Origin: DATFVJ01 sp963826515
GTDB lineage: Bacteria > Actinomycetota > Actinomycetes > Streptosporangiales > Streptosporangiaceae
Assembly: GCA_963826515.1 (NCBI GenBank)
Contig: CAWGXI010000009.1
Coordinates: forward strand, 1-64,000
Reading direction: 5' to 3'
Length of the DNA: 64,000 bases
Position 1 is the first letter of the stretch. Each line of letters begins with the position of its first letter. Positions 43,706-53,105 of the stretch are shown piece after piece. Both the position numbers and the translations under genes were made by a program. The notes beneath the pieces were generated by a model that saw nothing but the letters and a program-made list of their open reading frames with translations, ran no database searches and was not told the origin of the DNA.

Positions 43706-44413
43706 GTGAACGTCGCGGGGGTTGGCGTGATATGGCACCGCCTCGCTGCGGCGCAGCATCTGCCGCCAAGCTGGGTGGTGGCCGTCAGTGGCCTCCTCGC
43801 GCTTGCCGCGGTGGTACCGCGCCGGGCCTGGCTGGTGTCACGCAACGCGGTGACGATCGCACACGAGGGTGGCCACGCCCTCGTGGCACTCATGACCGGA
43901 CGGCGGCTTGCCGGGGTGCGGCTGCACCGCAGCACCGCGGGCGAGACGATTTCCGCGGGCAAGCCGGCCGGTCCAGGCATGATGTGCACGGCCGCCGCCG
44001 GGTACATGGCGCCTTCGCTGCTCGGCCTCGGCGCCGCGGCCCTGCTCGCCGCCGGCCGCCCGATTGCGATGCTGCTGATCAGCCTGGTCCTGCTCGCAGG
44101 GTTGACCCTGGCGATGCGGAACGGCTACGGCCTCGCGGCAGTGCTACTGGCCGGCCTCACTGTCCTCGCCGTGTGCTGGTTCGCGTCCCCGCTGGTCCAG
44201 GCGGTGTTCGGGTATTCATTGGCGTGGTTCTTGCTGCTCGGCGCCGTGCGGCCGGTGGTTGAGCTTCAGCGCACCCGGCGGCGCGGACTTCGCGCCACCG
44301 ACGCCGACGAACTTGCCCGCCTCACCGGTGTGCCAGGCCTAGTCTGGGTCGGCATGTTCGGCATTGTCGTGGTTGCGGCGCTCGCGTTCGGTGCAGACTT
44401 GCTCATCAGGTAA
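43706..44413 (+). CDS. M50-type membrane metallopeptidase
   Basis: 235 residues with about six membrane helices. VTIAHEGGHALVAL contains HExxH (HEGGH), the zinc-binding and catalytic motif of site-2-protease-like M50 peptidases; NGYGLAAV later may supply part of the third ligand region. GTG start with GAGG immediately upstream; spacing is short, so the exact start is uncertain. The family cleaves membrane proteins in or near the bilayer; the substrate is unknown. Confidence 0.75.
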   Translation: MNVAGVGVIWHRLAAAQHLPPSWVVAVSGLLALAAVVPRRAWLVSRNAVTIAHEGGHALVALMTGRRLAGVRLHRSTAGETISAGKPAGPGMMCTAAAGYMAPSLLGLGAAALLAAGRPIAMLLISLVLLAGLTLAMRNGYGLAAVLLAGLTVLAVCWFASPLVQAVFGYSLAWFLLLGAVRPVVELQRTRRRGLRATDADELARLTGVPGLVWVGMFGIVVVAALAFGADLLIR

Positions 44414-44483
44414 CCGTCATGGCCCGGTCACATCACATCCCACTGCGAAGAAGGCCTTGACATGGCGATCGCCGCCTTTGAGG

Positions 44484-44612
44484 TCTCAGGGCCTTGGGGT
44501 CTCAGTGGCTTTGGGGGTCTCAGGGCCTCAGGGCTTTGGGGCCTCAGGGCTTTGGGGGCCTCAGGGCTTTGGGGGCCTCAGGGCTTTGGGGGGTCTCAGG
44601 GTCTTTGAGGTC
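44484..44612. repeat. tandem CTCAGGGCTTTGGGG repeat
   Basis: Roughly eight degenerate copies of a 15-18-base unit (CTCAGGGCTTTGGGGGC and relatives such as CTCAGGGCCTTGGGGT, CTCAGTGGCTTTGGGGGT). Non-coding, between the M50 gene and the SOS promoter. The rest of 44414-44842 shows no gene. Confidence 0.75.
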
Positions 44613-44842
44613 TCAGTGTCTGCTGCGTGGCATGGGGCCTTGCGGGCAGCACGTTCGTGGGTCCCGGGCCGGCGTCAGGACCAATGGCCCGGCGCGGGCC
44701 TGCGGCTGGCACCTGATGGCCGAGGCGAAACCGTAGGGAGTCCCAAGGTCGCGATGGGCCGACCAGGGCTCGGTTCGGTGGTTGTCCGCGTGGCCTGGGC
44801 AAACGCCGACATCACGCCACGGAAGGCGGGACTCAGGCCGAC

Positions 44843-44872
44843 TTGACACTTATCGAATACGTGTTCGATAGT
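44843..44872 (+). promoter_or_regulatory. SOS promoter: LexA box of the mutasome operon
   Basis: TTGACA at 44843-44848 and GATAGT at 44867-44872 are 18 bases apart. Between and overlapping them lies TCGAATACGTGTTCGA (44853-44868), one change from the actinobacterial SOS consensus TCGAAC-N4-GTTCGA. LexA would block the promoter directly. Transcription would start within or next to the imuA' start codons, so the message may be leaderless. Confidence 0.85.
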
Positions 44873-44873
44873 G

Positions 44874-45704
44874 ATGAGTGTGTCCACGGTATCCGCGCAG
44901 CTGCGTGAGCTGGCATCGGAGCAGCCAGGAGAGGAACTGCTACCGGTGCTGCCTGCGCTGAGCGGCCTGCTGCCTGGGGGCGGCCTGCGGCGTGGTTCCG
45001 TCATCGCGGTGGAGCGGCCCGGATTGCTCTGCGTAATGCTAGCGGCCGGAGCGTCGGCGGCTGGGTCATGGTGTGCCGTGGTGGGGATGCCGCAGCTTGG
45101 CGTGCTCGCGGCAGCCGACGCGGGGGTTGATGTGGACCGGCTGCTGCTGGTACCTGACCCGGGCCCGCGGTGGCCTCAGGTAGCTGCTGCCCTGCTCGAA
45201 GGCTGTGAGCTGGTGCTACTGTGCCCGCCCGCCAGGCCGTCCGCTCCGGTAGCACGGCGCCTGGCAGCGCATGCGCGGCGCAGCGGCGGTGCGCTCGTTG
45301 TGGTGGGCGGGCCGGCCGGCGTGGCGGGCGCCTTCGAGGGGGCGAACCTGTGGCTGCGTGTGGCCTCCCCCCAATGGATCGGGATAGGCGCTGGCCACGG
45401 GCGCCTGCGGTGTCGCCGGGTGCAGGTAGTCGCGGGCGGCAGGGGAAACGGGGCCCGCCCGCGTACGCAGTGGTGGTGGCTGCCAGATCCGGACGGCGCC
45501 GTGGCAGTTGCAGAACAGGCCGCGGCAGAGTTGGCGGCAGAGTTGGCTGCGGCTGACCAGGCTGCGGCTGAGCGGAGGATGGCGGCTGAGCGGGCCGCGG
45601 CTGAGCGGAGGATGGCGGCTGACCAGGCTGCGGCTGAGCGGGCCGCGGCTGAGCTGGCGGCTGAAGCGGAGGGAGCGGAACTGGTTGCGATTGGACAGGG
45701 GTGA
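44874..45704 (+). CDS. imuA': ImuA' (RecA-like mutasome accessory protein)
   Basis: Three in-frame starts lie together (GTG 44871, ATG 44874, GTG 44880); the ATG is listed, but the promoter position favours the last as a leaderless start. LLPVLPALSGLLPGGGLRRGSVIAVERPGLLCVMLAAGASAAGSWCAVVGMPQLGVLAAADAGVDVDRLLLVPDPG follows the ImuA' pattern, with a RecA-like core whose P-loop is degenerate. It helps ImuB and DnaE2 carry out error-prone repair synthesis under SOS. The last ~60 residues are an Ala/Glu/Arg tandem-repeat tail (AAERRMAAERAAAERRMAADQ), unusual for the family. Confidence 0.85.
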   Translation: MSVSTVSAQLRELASEQPGEELLPVLPALSGLLPGGGLRRGSVIAVERPGLLCVMLAAGASAAGSWCAVVGMPQLGVLAAADAGVDVDRLLLVPDPGPRWPQVAAALLEGCELVLLCPPARPSAPVARRLAAHARRSGGALVVVGGPAGVAGAFEGANLWLRVASPQWIGIGAGHGRLRCRRVQVVAGGRGNGARPRTQWWWLPDPDGAVAVAEQAAAELAAELAAADQAAAERRMAAERAAAERRMAADQAAAERAAAELAAEAEGAELVAIGQG

Positions 45705-45710
45705 GCACGG

Positions 45711-47317
45711 GTGGATGTGACTCGCGGCGTACCGCCGCGGGTGCTTGTGGTGTGGTGCCCGGATTGGCCGGTCGTGGTGGTGGGGGGGGCGGGTCCCGAG
45801 GTACCGGCTGTGGTGGTGGCGGCCAATCTGGTCGTGGCGTGCTCGGCGGCCGCACGGGCGGCAGGAGTCCGGCGTGGGCATCGGCTGCGGGATGCGCAGC
45901 GCCATTGCCCCGTCCTGATCGCGGCGGCCAGGGACATCGATGCGGAAGCGCGGGCGTTCGAGCCGGTGGTGGCGACAGTGGAGGAATTCTGCCCACGGGT
46001 TGAGGTGGTGCGGCCCGGGATGTGCGCGATCGGTGCTCGCGGCCCGGCTAGATACTTCGGGGGCGAGAGAGCACTCGCGCAGAAGATCACGCAGGCAGTG
46101 GCGGGTCGCGGGGTCACCTGCAGGACCGGGGTCGCGGACGGCATGTTCGCCGCGCAGCTTGCCGCGCGTACTGGCGGGGAGGGGATAGTGGTGCCGCCGG
46201 GCGGGGCGCGGCGGTTCCTCGCCCCGCATCCGGCCGGGCTACTCGAGCACGCAGAGCTGGCCAATCTGCTTGCCCAGCTCGGTATCCACACGCTCGGAGA
46301 CTTCGCGGCGCTGCCGGCGCAGGACGTGCTGGCCCGGTTCGGCGCCGTAGGCGCGATCGCGCACCGGCTGGCCGGGGGCCTGGAGCCCCGCCCGCTTGCA
46401 CCGCGGCCCCCGTCCGCCGATCTGTCCGCGGAGATGGAGTTCGATCCGCCCGCGCTGCAGGCCGAGCCTGTGGTGTTCGCAGGGAAGTCGCTTGCCGCTG
46501 GCTGCTCGAAAACCTGGCGGGACGCGGGCTGTCGTGCGCCCGGGTCGAGGTGGAGGTCGGTTTCACCGGCGGCCGGACCTACTCGCGATTGTGGCGGCAC
46601 GATGGGCTGCTTTCTTCGCTGGCGGTGGCGGAGCGGGTGCGCTGGCAACTTGACGGATGGCGCGCGGCGGGAAGGCATTCACAGGAACCCGGCCATGGGA
46701 GGCGTCTGGGCGGCGGGCCGCCCGCCGATGATCCGGATAACGAGGTCTCGCACGGGATAACGGTGCTCCGCCTGATACCGGACCAGATCGTGCCAGATGA
46801 GGGCACACAGCTTGGGTTGTGGGGTGAGGCCGTGGTCACTGACCGTGTTGCGCGCGCCGCCACCCGGGTGCAGTCCATGCTCGGCCATGATGCGGTGACC
46901 CGCCCGGTGCTTGCAGGCGGGCGCGGCCCTGGTGATCAGGTCACGCTGGTGCCGTTCGGTGACAGCCGTACTCCGCGGCTGCCCGCGGATCGGCCCTGGC
47001 CAGGCCGTATTCCCGCACCATCCCCGAGCATCGTTTACCCGGTGCCGCTGCCCGCGAGCGTGACCTGTGCGTCGGGGGAACCTGTGACAGTTACCGGACG
47101 TGCCGCCATATCCGCCCCACCTGCCCGGCTTGCTATCGACGGCGGGCCACTGCTGGAGATCACCGCCTGGGCCGGGCCGTGGCCTGTTCACGAACAGTGG
47201 TGGGATCCGGCGCAGGCCCGGCGGCTGGCCAGGTTCCAGCTGGTCACCAGGGACGGCGACGCATGGCTGGCAGTGGTAGAAGGCGGCCGTTGGATGATCG
47301 AGGCCACCTATGACTGA
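45711..47317 (+). pseudogene. imuB: ImuB (inactive Y-family polymerase-like adaptor), frameshifted
   Basis: Starts seven bases after imuA'. The first frame gives RVLVVWCPDWPVVV, VACSAAARAAGVRRGHRLRDAQRHCP, FEPVVATVEEFCPRVEVVRPGMCAI..ARGPARYFGGE, the Y-family palm and fingers without the acidic catalytic residues, as normal for ImuB. At about 46500, after VVFAGKSLA, the frame shifts: WLLENLAGRGLSCARVEVEVGFTGGRTYSRLWRHDGLL continues in another frame to 47317, including the C-terminal WWDPAQARRLARFQLVT..GDAWLAVVEGGRW. ImuB normally bridges the beta clamp, ImuA' and DnaE2. If real, the frameshift cuts off the C-terminal adaptor part. Confidence 0.8.
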
Positions 47318-47455
47318 CCGCTTGTTGCCTGAGGTGATCAGCCGGGGGAGGGGGTGCGGCAGTCATGGGCTGGAGCAACCCGCCGGTCCCTTGGGATGAG
47401 TTCGAGCGGCGCCTGTCCTGGCGTGCCCGCTCCACTGATCGGGATCCGCCGCCCG

Positions 47456-47512
47456 CTGAGGTACCGCCTGCTGGGGTACCGCCTGCTGGGGTACCGCCTG
47501 CTGAGGTACCGG
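47456..47512. repeat. 15-bp in-frame tandem repeat in dnaE2
   Basis: Four copies of GGGGTACCGCCTGCT or GAGGTACCGCCTGCT, encoding (E/G)VPPA units ahead of the PHP domain. Confidence 0.9.
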
Positions 47513-47875
47513 CCACCAATGCGCTGCCTGCTGCCGGGGGGACCGCTGGCCAATCAGCGCATCCCCGGCAGGTCACTCACCTGCCCCGGTGTACGAGGGC
47601 ACCGCAGGCGGGCCAGGTGCCATGGGCGGAACTGCACTGCCATTCCTCTTACAGCTTCCTGGATGGGGCGTCGCAGCCGGCCGAACTGGTCGCGGAGGCG
47701 GCCAGGCGCGGGATAGCGGCGCTCGCCATCACTGACCACGATGGCATGTACGGAGCTGCCCAGTTCGCCCAGGCTGCCGCCCGCAGCGAAGAAGAGACCG
47801 GCGTCAGGATAGGCACGATCTTCGGCGCCGAGCTCAGCCTTGACCTGGCGGGTGACCACGATGCCAGCTCGGCGG

Positions 47876-47985
47876 GCCGGCTCCCCGGGTCCTCCCGTGC
47901 CAGCCCGGGGGCCGGCCCCCGGATCCCCCCGTGCCAGCCCCGGGGGAAGAACCCACGGGTCCCCCCGGGCCGGAGTTCCCGACCC
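47876..47985. repeat. GC-rich palindromic block inside dnaE2
   Basis: CCCGGGTCCTCCCGTGCCAG, CCCGGGGGCCGGCCCCCGG and CCCCCCGTGCCAGCCCCGGGGG in succession: direct repeats of CCCGTGCCAGCCC and a long inverted repeat. It coincides with the frame change. Confidence 0.8.
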
Positions 47986-50911
47986 CGCCGGCCGGCATCT
48001 ACTCGTGCTGGCCCGGGACCCTGAGGGCTACCGGCGGCTGTGCCGGGTGATCAGCGCCGCACAGCTGGCCGGAGGTGAAAAGGGTCGGCCAAGCTACGAC
48101 ATCGACGCCCTCGCCAGTGCGCACGGCGGCCACTGGGTGGTGCTCACCGGCTGCCGTAAGGGCCAGGTCCCCGCCGCGCTCACCGCCAGCGGGCCGGAAG
48201 CCGCACTCGGCGAACTGAACAGGCTGGCGGAGATGTTCGGCCGCGGCAATGTCATGGTGGAACTGATCGATCACGACCAGCCGGCCGATGACGAACGCAA
48301 TGACGCGCTGTACGAACTGGCCATGCGGGCAGGGATGGGCGTGGTGGCGTCAAACAATGTGCACTACGCGGCGCCCGCGCAGGCACGGCTCGCCCAGGCA
48401 CTCGCGGCTGTCCGGGCGCGGGCCAGCCTGGATGAGATGAACGGCTGGCTGCCCGCGTCCGGCAGTGCCTACCTCCGCGGCGGGGCGGAAATGGCGCAGC
48501 GTCTGAGGCGGTTTCCACTTGCCTTCGCGCGCAGTGTCGAACTGGCCCGCGAATGCGCGTTCAGTTTCAAGGTGATCGCACCTCAGCTCCCGGACTGGCC
48601 GGTTCCTGGGAGCTACACGCAGATGTCGTGGCTGCGCAAGCTGGTTGCCGAGAGGGCCCCCGACCGTTACGGCCCCCCGGATACCGAACGGGTGCCCGGG
48701 GCGTACCAGCAGATCGCACGTGAACTCGACGTGATCGAGGGACTCGGGTTTGCTGGCTACTTCCTGATTGTTGACGACATCGTCAAATTCTGCACCAAGA
48801 AAAAGATCTTGTGCCAGGGACGGGGGTCGGCCGCTAACTCGGCAGTCTGTTACGCGCTTGGGATCACCAGCGTCGATCCCGTCCGGCATGGCCTGCTGTT
48901 CGAGCGGTTCCTTTCGGCTGGCCGGGACGGCCCGCCCGACATCGACCTGGACATCGAGCATCGCCGCCGCGAAGAAGTGATCCAATACGTCTACCTCAAG
49001 TATGGCCGCGACCGCGCTGCCCAGGTCGCCAATGTCATTTCCTACCAGCCCCGGATGGCGCTCCGTGACGCGGCGCGGGCGCTCGGGCACTCACCCGGTC
49101 AGCAGGACGCCTGGTCGCACCAGATAGGACCGGGCGAGCCGGTTCCATCGGACGCCGGCATCCCGCGGGCCGTGGTTCAGCTTGCCGGGCAGATGCAGCG
49201 GCTGCCTCGTCACCTGGGCATCCACTCGGGCGGGATGGTGATCTGTGACCGGCCGGTCGGCGAGGTGTGCCCGGTGGAATGGGCTCGGATGCCCGGCCGC
49301 ACCGTGCTGCAGTGGGACAAGGATGACTGCGCCGCCACCGGCCTGGTCAAGTTCGACCTGCTGGGCCTCGGCATGCTGTCCTGCCTGCACGACACGTTCA
49401 GCTTGGTATCGGAGCACCACGGCCATACTTGGGACCTGCGTTCGATCCCACAGGAAGATCCCGCCGTCTACCAGATGCTGCAGCGGGCCGACACGGTCGG
49501 GGTATTTCAGGTCGAGTCTCGTGCCCAGATGGCCACTCTGCCCCGGCTGCGGCCGGAGAAGTTCTACGATCTGGTCGTCGAGGTCGCCCTGATCAGGCCC
49601 GGGCCGATCCAGGGTGGCTCGGTCCACCCCTACCTGCGCCGCCGCCGGGGTGACGAGGAAGCGACGCTGCCGCACGAGTCCATGCGCGGCGCCCTCGGCA
49701 AGACGCTCGGGGTTCCGCTGTTCCAAGAGCAGATGATGCAGATCGCCATCGACTGCGCTGGATTCACCCCTGCCGAGGCGGACAAGCTCCGCCAGGCGAT
49801 GAGCGCCAAGCGAGCGCCTGAGCGCATCGAAGAACTCCGCCAGCGCCTGCTGGACGGAATGGCCGAACGGAATATTTCCGCCACGGTGGCGGAGGAGATT
49901 TACGAGAAGATCCTCGCGTTCTCCAGCTACGGGTTTCCCGAGTCACACGCGATCAGCTTCGCCTACCTGGTTTACGCGAGTGCCTGGCTCAAGTGCTATT
50001 ACCCTGCCGCGTTCACCGCTGCCCTGCTGCGTAACCAGCCGATGGGCTTCTACTCACCGGCTACGTTGATCACCGACGCCCGCCACCACGGGGTTGAGGT
50101 CAGTGGGGTGGATATTAACGCGAGTGACGCGCTTGCCACCCTTGAACTCATGACCGGGCGCCCGGGCATCAGGCTTGGCCTGTCCAGTGTAAGAAACCTC
50201 GGCAGCGGGCAGGCCGAGGCAATTGCCGCGGGCCGCCCGTACGAGGATCTCGATGATTTCGCCCGGCGCACCCGGCTTTCCGTGGCGGCGCTGGAGGCAC
50301 TGGCCATCGCCGGGGCCTTCGGCTGTTTCGGCCTTTCCCGCCGCGCGGCGCTGTGGGCGGCGGGGGCGCTCGCCTCCACCCGCGGCGGGCAGCTTCCTGA
50401 TACTGCTCCCGGGCTGGTGGCGCCGCCGCTGCCGGCCATGTCCCCGGTCGAAGTGACTCTCGCCGACCTGTGGGCCACCGGGACGTCAGGCACGCATCCC
50501 ATCGCCCACATCAGGGCGGCGCTCGGAGAGCGGGACGCCACCCCCGCTGCGGGGCTCAAGACGGTTCCGCCGGGCACCAATGTCGCGTGCGGCGGGCTGG
50601 TTACCCACCGGCAGCGGCCCCCCACCGCAGGCGGCGTGGTGTTCATCAATCTTGAAGACGAAACCGGCATGGTCAACGTAATCTGCCCGCCCGCCGTCTG
50701 GGCACGCTACCGGCGCAGTGCCCTGGACACGGCCGCACTCCTCGTGCACGGCCGCCTTGAAAGCAACGAGGGCGCCATCAACCTCGTCGCCGCCCGTATC
50801 GAGAGGCTGCGCGTGGCCGCCATCGCGCGCGGGAGCGTGATCAGCCGCAACTTCCGCTGAGCCGCTCACGTTCCACGGCCAGGCAGGTTGCCAAGCCGTC
50901 CGTGATTGGCT

Positions 50912-51652
50912 ATGACCCATGACCGCGTGGATGAACAGGCCGAGGGCGGGACCGCTGTGATCGATAAGATCTGGGTCGGCGAAGAGGTCTGGGCGCTACG
51001 ACCCGACTATCAGGTGCTCATCATGATCGCGGAAGGCCTGGCAGGAGGGCCGAGCGACGGCGAGTCTGGGCGCTGGCTCGCGGCGGCGGCAGCAGCAGCA
51101 GCTGCCGCCGCCGATCCGGCAAATGACGAGCATGTGAAGGCGTGGCGAGATGCTTACCAGGCGTTCGGCGCGAAACCCAAGCGGACCCGTTCTTCCGTGG
51201 ACGCGCTTCTGCGCCGCGCAGCCACCGGGCTCCCGCGGGTCAACCGTGTTGTCGACGCCTACAACGCGGTGAGTGTCAGCCATGTCCTGCCGATTGGCGG
51301 CGAAGACATGGACGCTTACGACGGTGCCGCCCGGCTTGTCCGCGCCCTCGGCGGCGAGCCTTTCGACACGACCGCGCACGGCGAGCATGTGACGGAGGAA
51401 ACCGAGCCCGGCGAGGTGATCTGGCGCGACGATGCCGGGGTGACGTGCAGGCGCTGGAACTGGCGGCAGTGCCGCCGCACGCGGATCACGGCGATCACCA
51501 CAAACGCGTTCTTCGTCCTTGAGCGGCTGGCGCCTTACCCTGCGCAGCGGCTCCACGCGGCCGCCGGCGCCCTCGCCGACCATCTCAAGACGATCACGCC
51601 GGCCGTGTGTATCGAGACGCGTGTGCTTGGGCCCGGATTCACCCAAGGGTGA
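50912..51652 (+). CDS. B3/B4 domain protein
   Basis: Start at ATG 50912 (a TTG six bases earlier is also open). 246 residues. IWVGEEVWALRPDYQVLIMIAEGL, then a run of 12-13 Ala coded by GCN repeats, then SSVDALLRRAATGLPRVNRVVDAYNAVSVSHVLPIGGEDMDAY and GEVIWRDDAGVTCRRWNWRQCRRTRITAITTNAFFVLE: the B3/B4 fold shared with the editing domain of phenylalanyl-tRNA synthetase beta. Stand-alone members probably hydrolyse mischarged tRNAs or bind amino-acid-like ligands; not proven. Confidence 0.75.
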   Translation: MTHDRVDEQAEGGTAVIDKIWVGEEVWALRPDYQVLIMIAEGLAGGPSDGESGRWLAAAAAAAAAAADPANDEHVKAWRDAYQAFGAKPKRTRSSVDALLRRAATGLPRVNRVVDAYNAVSVSHVLPIGGEDMDAYDGAARLVRALGGEPFDTTAHGEHVTEETEPGEVIWRDDAGVTCRRWNWRQCRRTRITAITTNAFFVLERLAPYPAQRLHAAAGALADHLKTITPAVCIETRVLGPGFTQG

Positions 51653-51671
51653 CTTTGCGTGGGACCGTGGG

Positions 51672-51755
51672 GCTCGGCTCCTCCTCCTCCGCCTTGCCGC
51701 TCGCCGCCTGGATCACCGCCCGCATCCACCGAGATCTACGAGACACGCCTAGCGA
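51672..51755. repeat. dispersed repeat, copy of 38171-38246
   Basis: Holds CCGCCCGCATCCACCGAGATCTACGAGACACGCC in two overlapping matches, to 38207-38246 and to the right half of the palindrome at 37868-37892. Confidence 0.75.
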
Positions 51756-51776
51756 CCGGGCCCTGCCCGGAAAGGC

Positions 51777-51825
51777 TCGTGCGGCCGGACGACGCCCTCC
51801 TGCGCAGCGGCGTCCGGCCGCACGA
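51777..51825. terminator. 15-bp GC stem between convergent genes
   Basis: TCGTGCGGCCGGACG (51777-51791) pairs perfectly with CGTCCGGCCGCACGA (51811-51825) across 19 bases. It lies between the end of the B3/B4 gene and the end of the convergent PH-domain gene, so it could stop transcription from both sides. Confidence 0.7.
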
Positions 51826-51868
51826 ACCCCGGGGAAGCGGTGACAGCAGGTCTGTCTAGGGGAGGCGC

Positions 51869-52399
51869 TCAGTCGTCGCCTTCGTCCTTCTGGCTCGGGA
51901 AGATCAAGCCGCACACCTCGAGGTAAAGCTGCTCCGGATAGGGGACGAAGGGCACGTTACGAAATGCCTGGTCCTGCCCAGCGGATTCGAGGATGAACTC
52001 ACCGTACCCGAACAGGCGGCCCGCCGCCGAGCGCTGGAAGCTCATGTCCGTCACCTTGACCAGCGGCATCATCGCCACCTTGCGGTCCACTAGCCCAGTC
52101 ACGAGCAGCATTCGCTGCGACGTCACAACGAAATAGTCAACCGACCAGTTGGCGACCCTCACGATCAGGCGGAGTAGTAAGAAGCCCCAGGCTAGCCAGA
52201 TAATGTCGAGCGCGGCGCCGTTGCCGTGCGCGACGCTGCCGCTCAGCAGCCCAGCGACCACGAGGCCGATGAGGACGAGGGTGATGGGGCCGAGGAGCGT
52301 CGCAGGATGCATACGGACGGTAATAACCTGATGCTCATGCGGCAGCAGATATCGGTTCACTGACGCCGGGGCCGTGTCTCCCGGCGTGATCAGCCTCAT
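51869..52399 (-). CDS. PH-domain (bPH2) membrane protein
   Basis: 176 residues. Two membrane helices (PATLLGPITLVLIGLVVAGLL and ALDIIWLAWGFLLLRLIVRV), then WSVDYFVVTSQRMLLVTGLVDRKVAMMPLVKVTDMSFQRSAAGRLFGYGEFILESAGQDQAFRNVPFVPYPEQLY, the bacterial PH-like domain of YdbS/YdbT type. Widespread in actinobacteria; role unknown, presumed envelope related. Confidence 0.85.
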   Translation of the reverse strand: MRLITPGDTAPASVNRYLLPHEHQVITVRMHPATLLGPITLVLIGLVVAGLLSGSVAHGNGAALDIIWLAWGFLLLRLIVRVANWSVDYFVVTSQRMLLVTGLVDRKVAMMPLVKVTDMSFQRSAAGRLFGYGEFILESAGQDQAFRNVPFVPYPEQLYLEVCGLIFPSQKDEGDD

Positions 52400-52411
52400 C
52401 TCGGCCTCAAC

Positions 52412-52561
52412 TCATAGCGAGGTGACGAATGTTGACAGCGAACTTGCTGCGGTCCCAAGGCTGTGAACCACGTTAGTCACGATGGTTGCGGCGCCAGTGG
52501 GGTTGGTGAACAGGAAGAACAGTATAAAGGCAATCGCTGCCCATCCGAGGTACTTCTTCAT
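52412..52561 (-). CDS. 49-residue membrane peptide
   Basis: ATG at 52561 with GGGAGG upstream. MKKYLGWAAIAFILFFLFTNP is one membrane helix followed by a small polar-hydrophobic tail (GAATIVTNVVHSLGTAASSLSTFVTSL). It precedes the PH-domain gene by 12 bp on the same strand, so the two are probably co-transcribed. Small proteins of this form are frequent in actinobacteria. Confidence 0.65.
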   Translation of the reverse strand: MKKYLGWAAIAFILFFLFTNPTGAATIVTNVVHSLGTAASSLSTFVTSL

Positions 52562-53105
52562 CGGGCACTCGCCTCCCGCGCGTACGGCAGCTAATCCAAC
52601 CAATGACAACAGCCTAGCTCAACGTGACATTTGGACCAATGGTTACGAGGCGTGTCGGCGGTGTAATGTCCTGACTGGGCATCGACATCGGTTGCGGCCA
52701 AAATCCCTTCGGTTTGCCCCGCCGCAGGCCAGAGGCACGCGACAGGACAGGCAACCTCTTCTTACCCTATCGCCTCGGTAGCTATCGTAGCAGTGCACAA
52801 GGTAATCACAAAATAACTGTTTGTAACACTGCCCTGCGTGACCCCGACGTGTGCCTGTACCAGGATGTTCGGGTGCGAAGCGGAACTCAGGGACTTGGAA
52901 GCACTTACCGCCCCTTATTACCCAGCAGTGCCCAGATTCCGCCGTTGACGATGACAATACGTGAGGCACCAATGGCACCTACAAGGGCGGCCCATCCATT
53001 GAACCGTCGCGTCCGCTGCTGAACACATGTGCGAGCGAACGCCCGCGGGCGCGGGCCTTCACCGGAGCGATTCGACGGCAGGCCGCCAGGCTAGCACGGT
53101 AATTC
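52562..53105. other. gene-free, AT-richer stretch before the IS element
   Basis: No convincing gene. On the minus strand RRFNGWAALVGAIGASRIVIVNGGIWALLG (about 52920-53013) looks like a piece of a hydrophobic protein ending in a stop, but it has no start codon. The block 52780-52840 is notably AT-richer than the surroundings. Confidence 0.35.

Larger units (their letters stand above)
47365..50860 (+). pseudogene. dnaE2: error-prone DNA polymerase DnaE2, disrupted by GC repeat
   Basis: N-terminal PHP domain ELHCHSSYSFLDGASQPAELVAEAARRGIAALAITDHDGMYGA, up to IFGAELSLDL at ~47850. The next family block, DPAGRHLLVLARDPEGYRRLCRVISAAQL, starts at ~47985 in a different frame; between them sits a ~110-bp GC palindromic block. 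From there the polymerase is complete: GRGSAANSAVCYALGITSVDP, PDIDLDIEHRRREEVIQYVYLKYGRD (catalytic Asp residues), GRTVLQWDKDDCAATGLVKFDLLGLGMLS, ending with the OB-fold VVFINLEDETGMVNVI. A 15-bp repeat near the start adds four Val-Pro-Pro-Ala-type units. Without frame restoration only a PHP fragment is made. Confidence 0.85.

Noticed and set aside
44484..44612. CRISPR array
   Set aside because: Repeats are short, contiguous and degenerate, with no unique spacers and no cas genes; it is a simple tandem repeat.
45176..46678. 500-codon minus-strand frame opposite imuA'/imuB
   Set aside because: Shadow of the mutasome genes; Ala/Ser/Arg-rich low complexity.
52643..52978. 111-codon minus-strand frame before the IS
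   Set aside because: No family, ribosome site or consistent composition; kept only as an unexplained AT-richer stretch.
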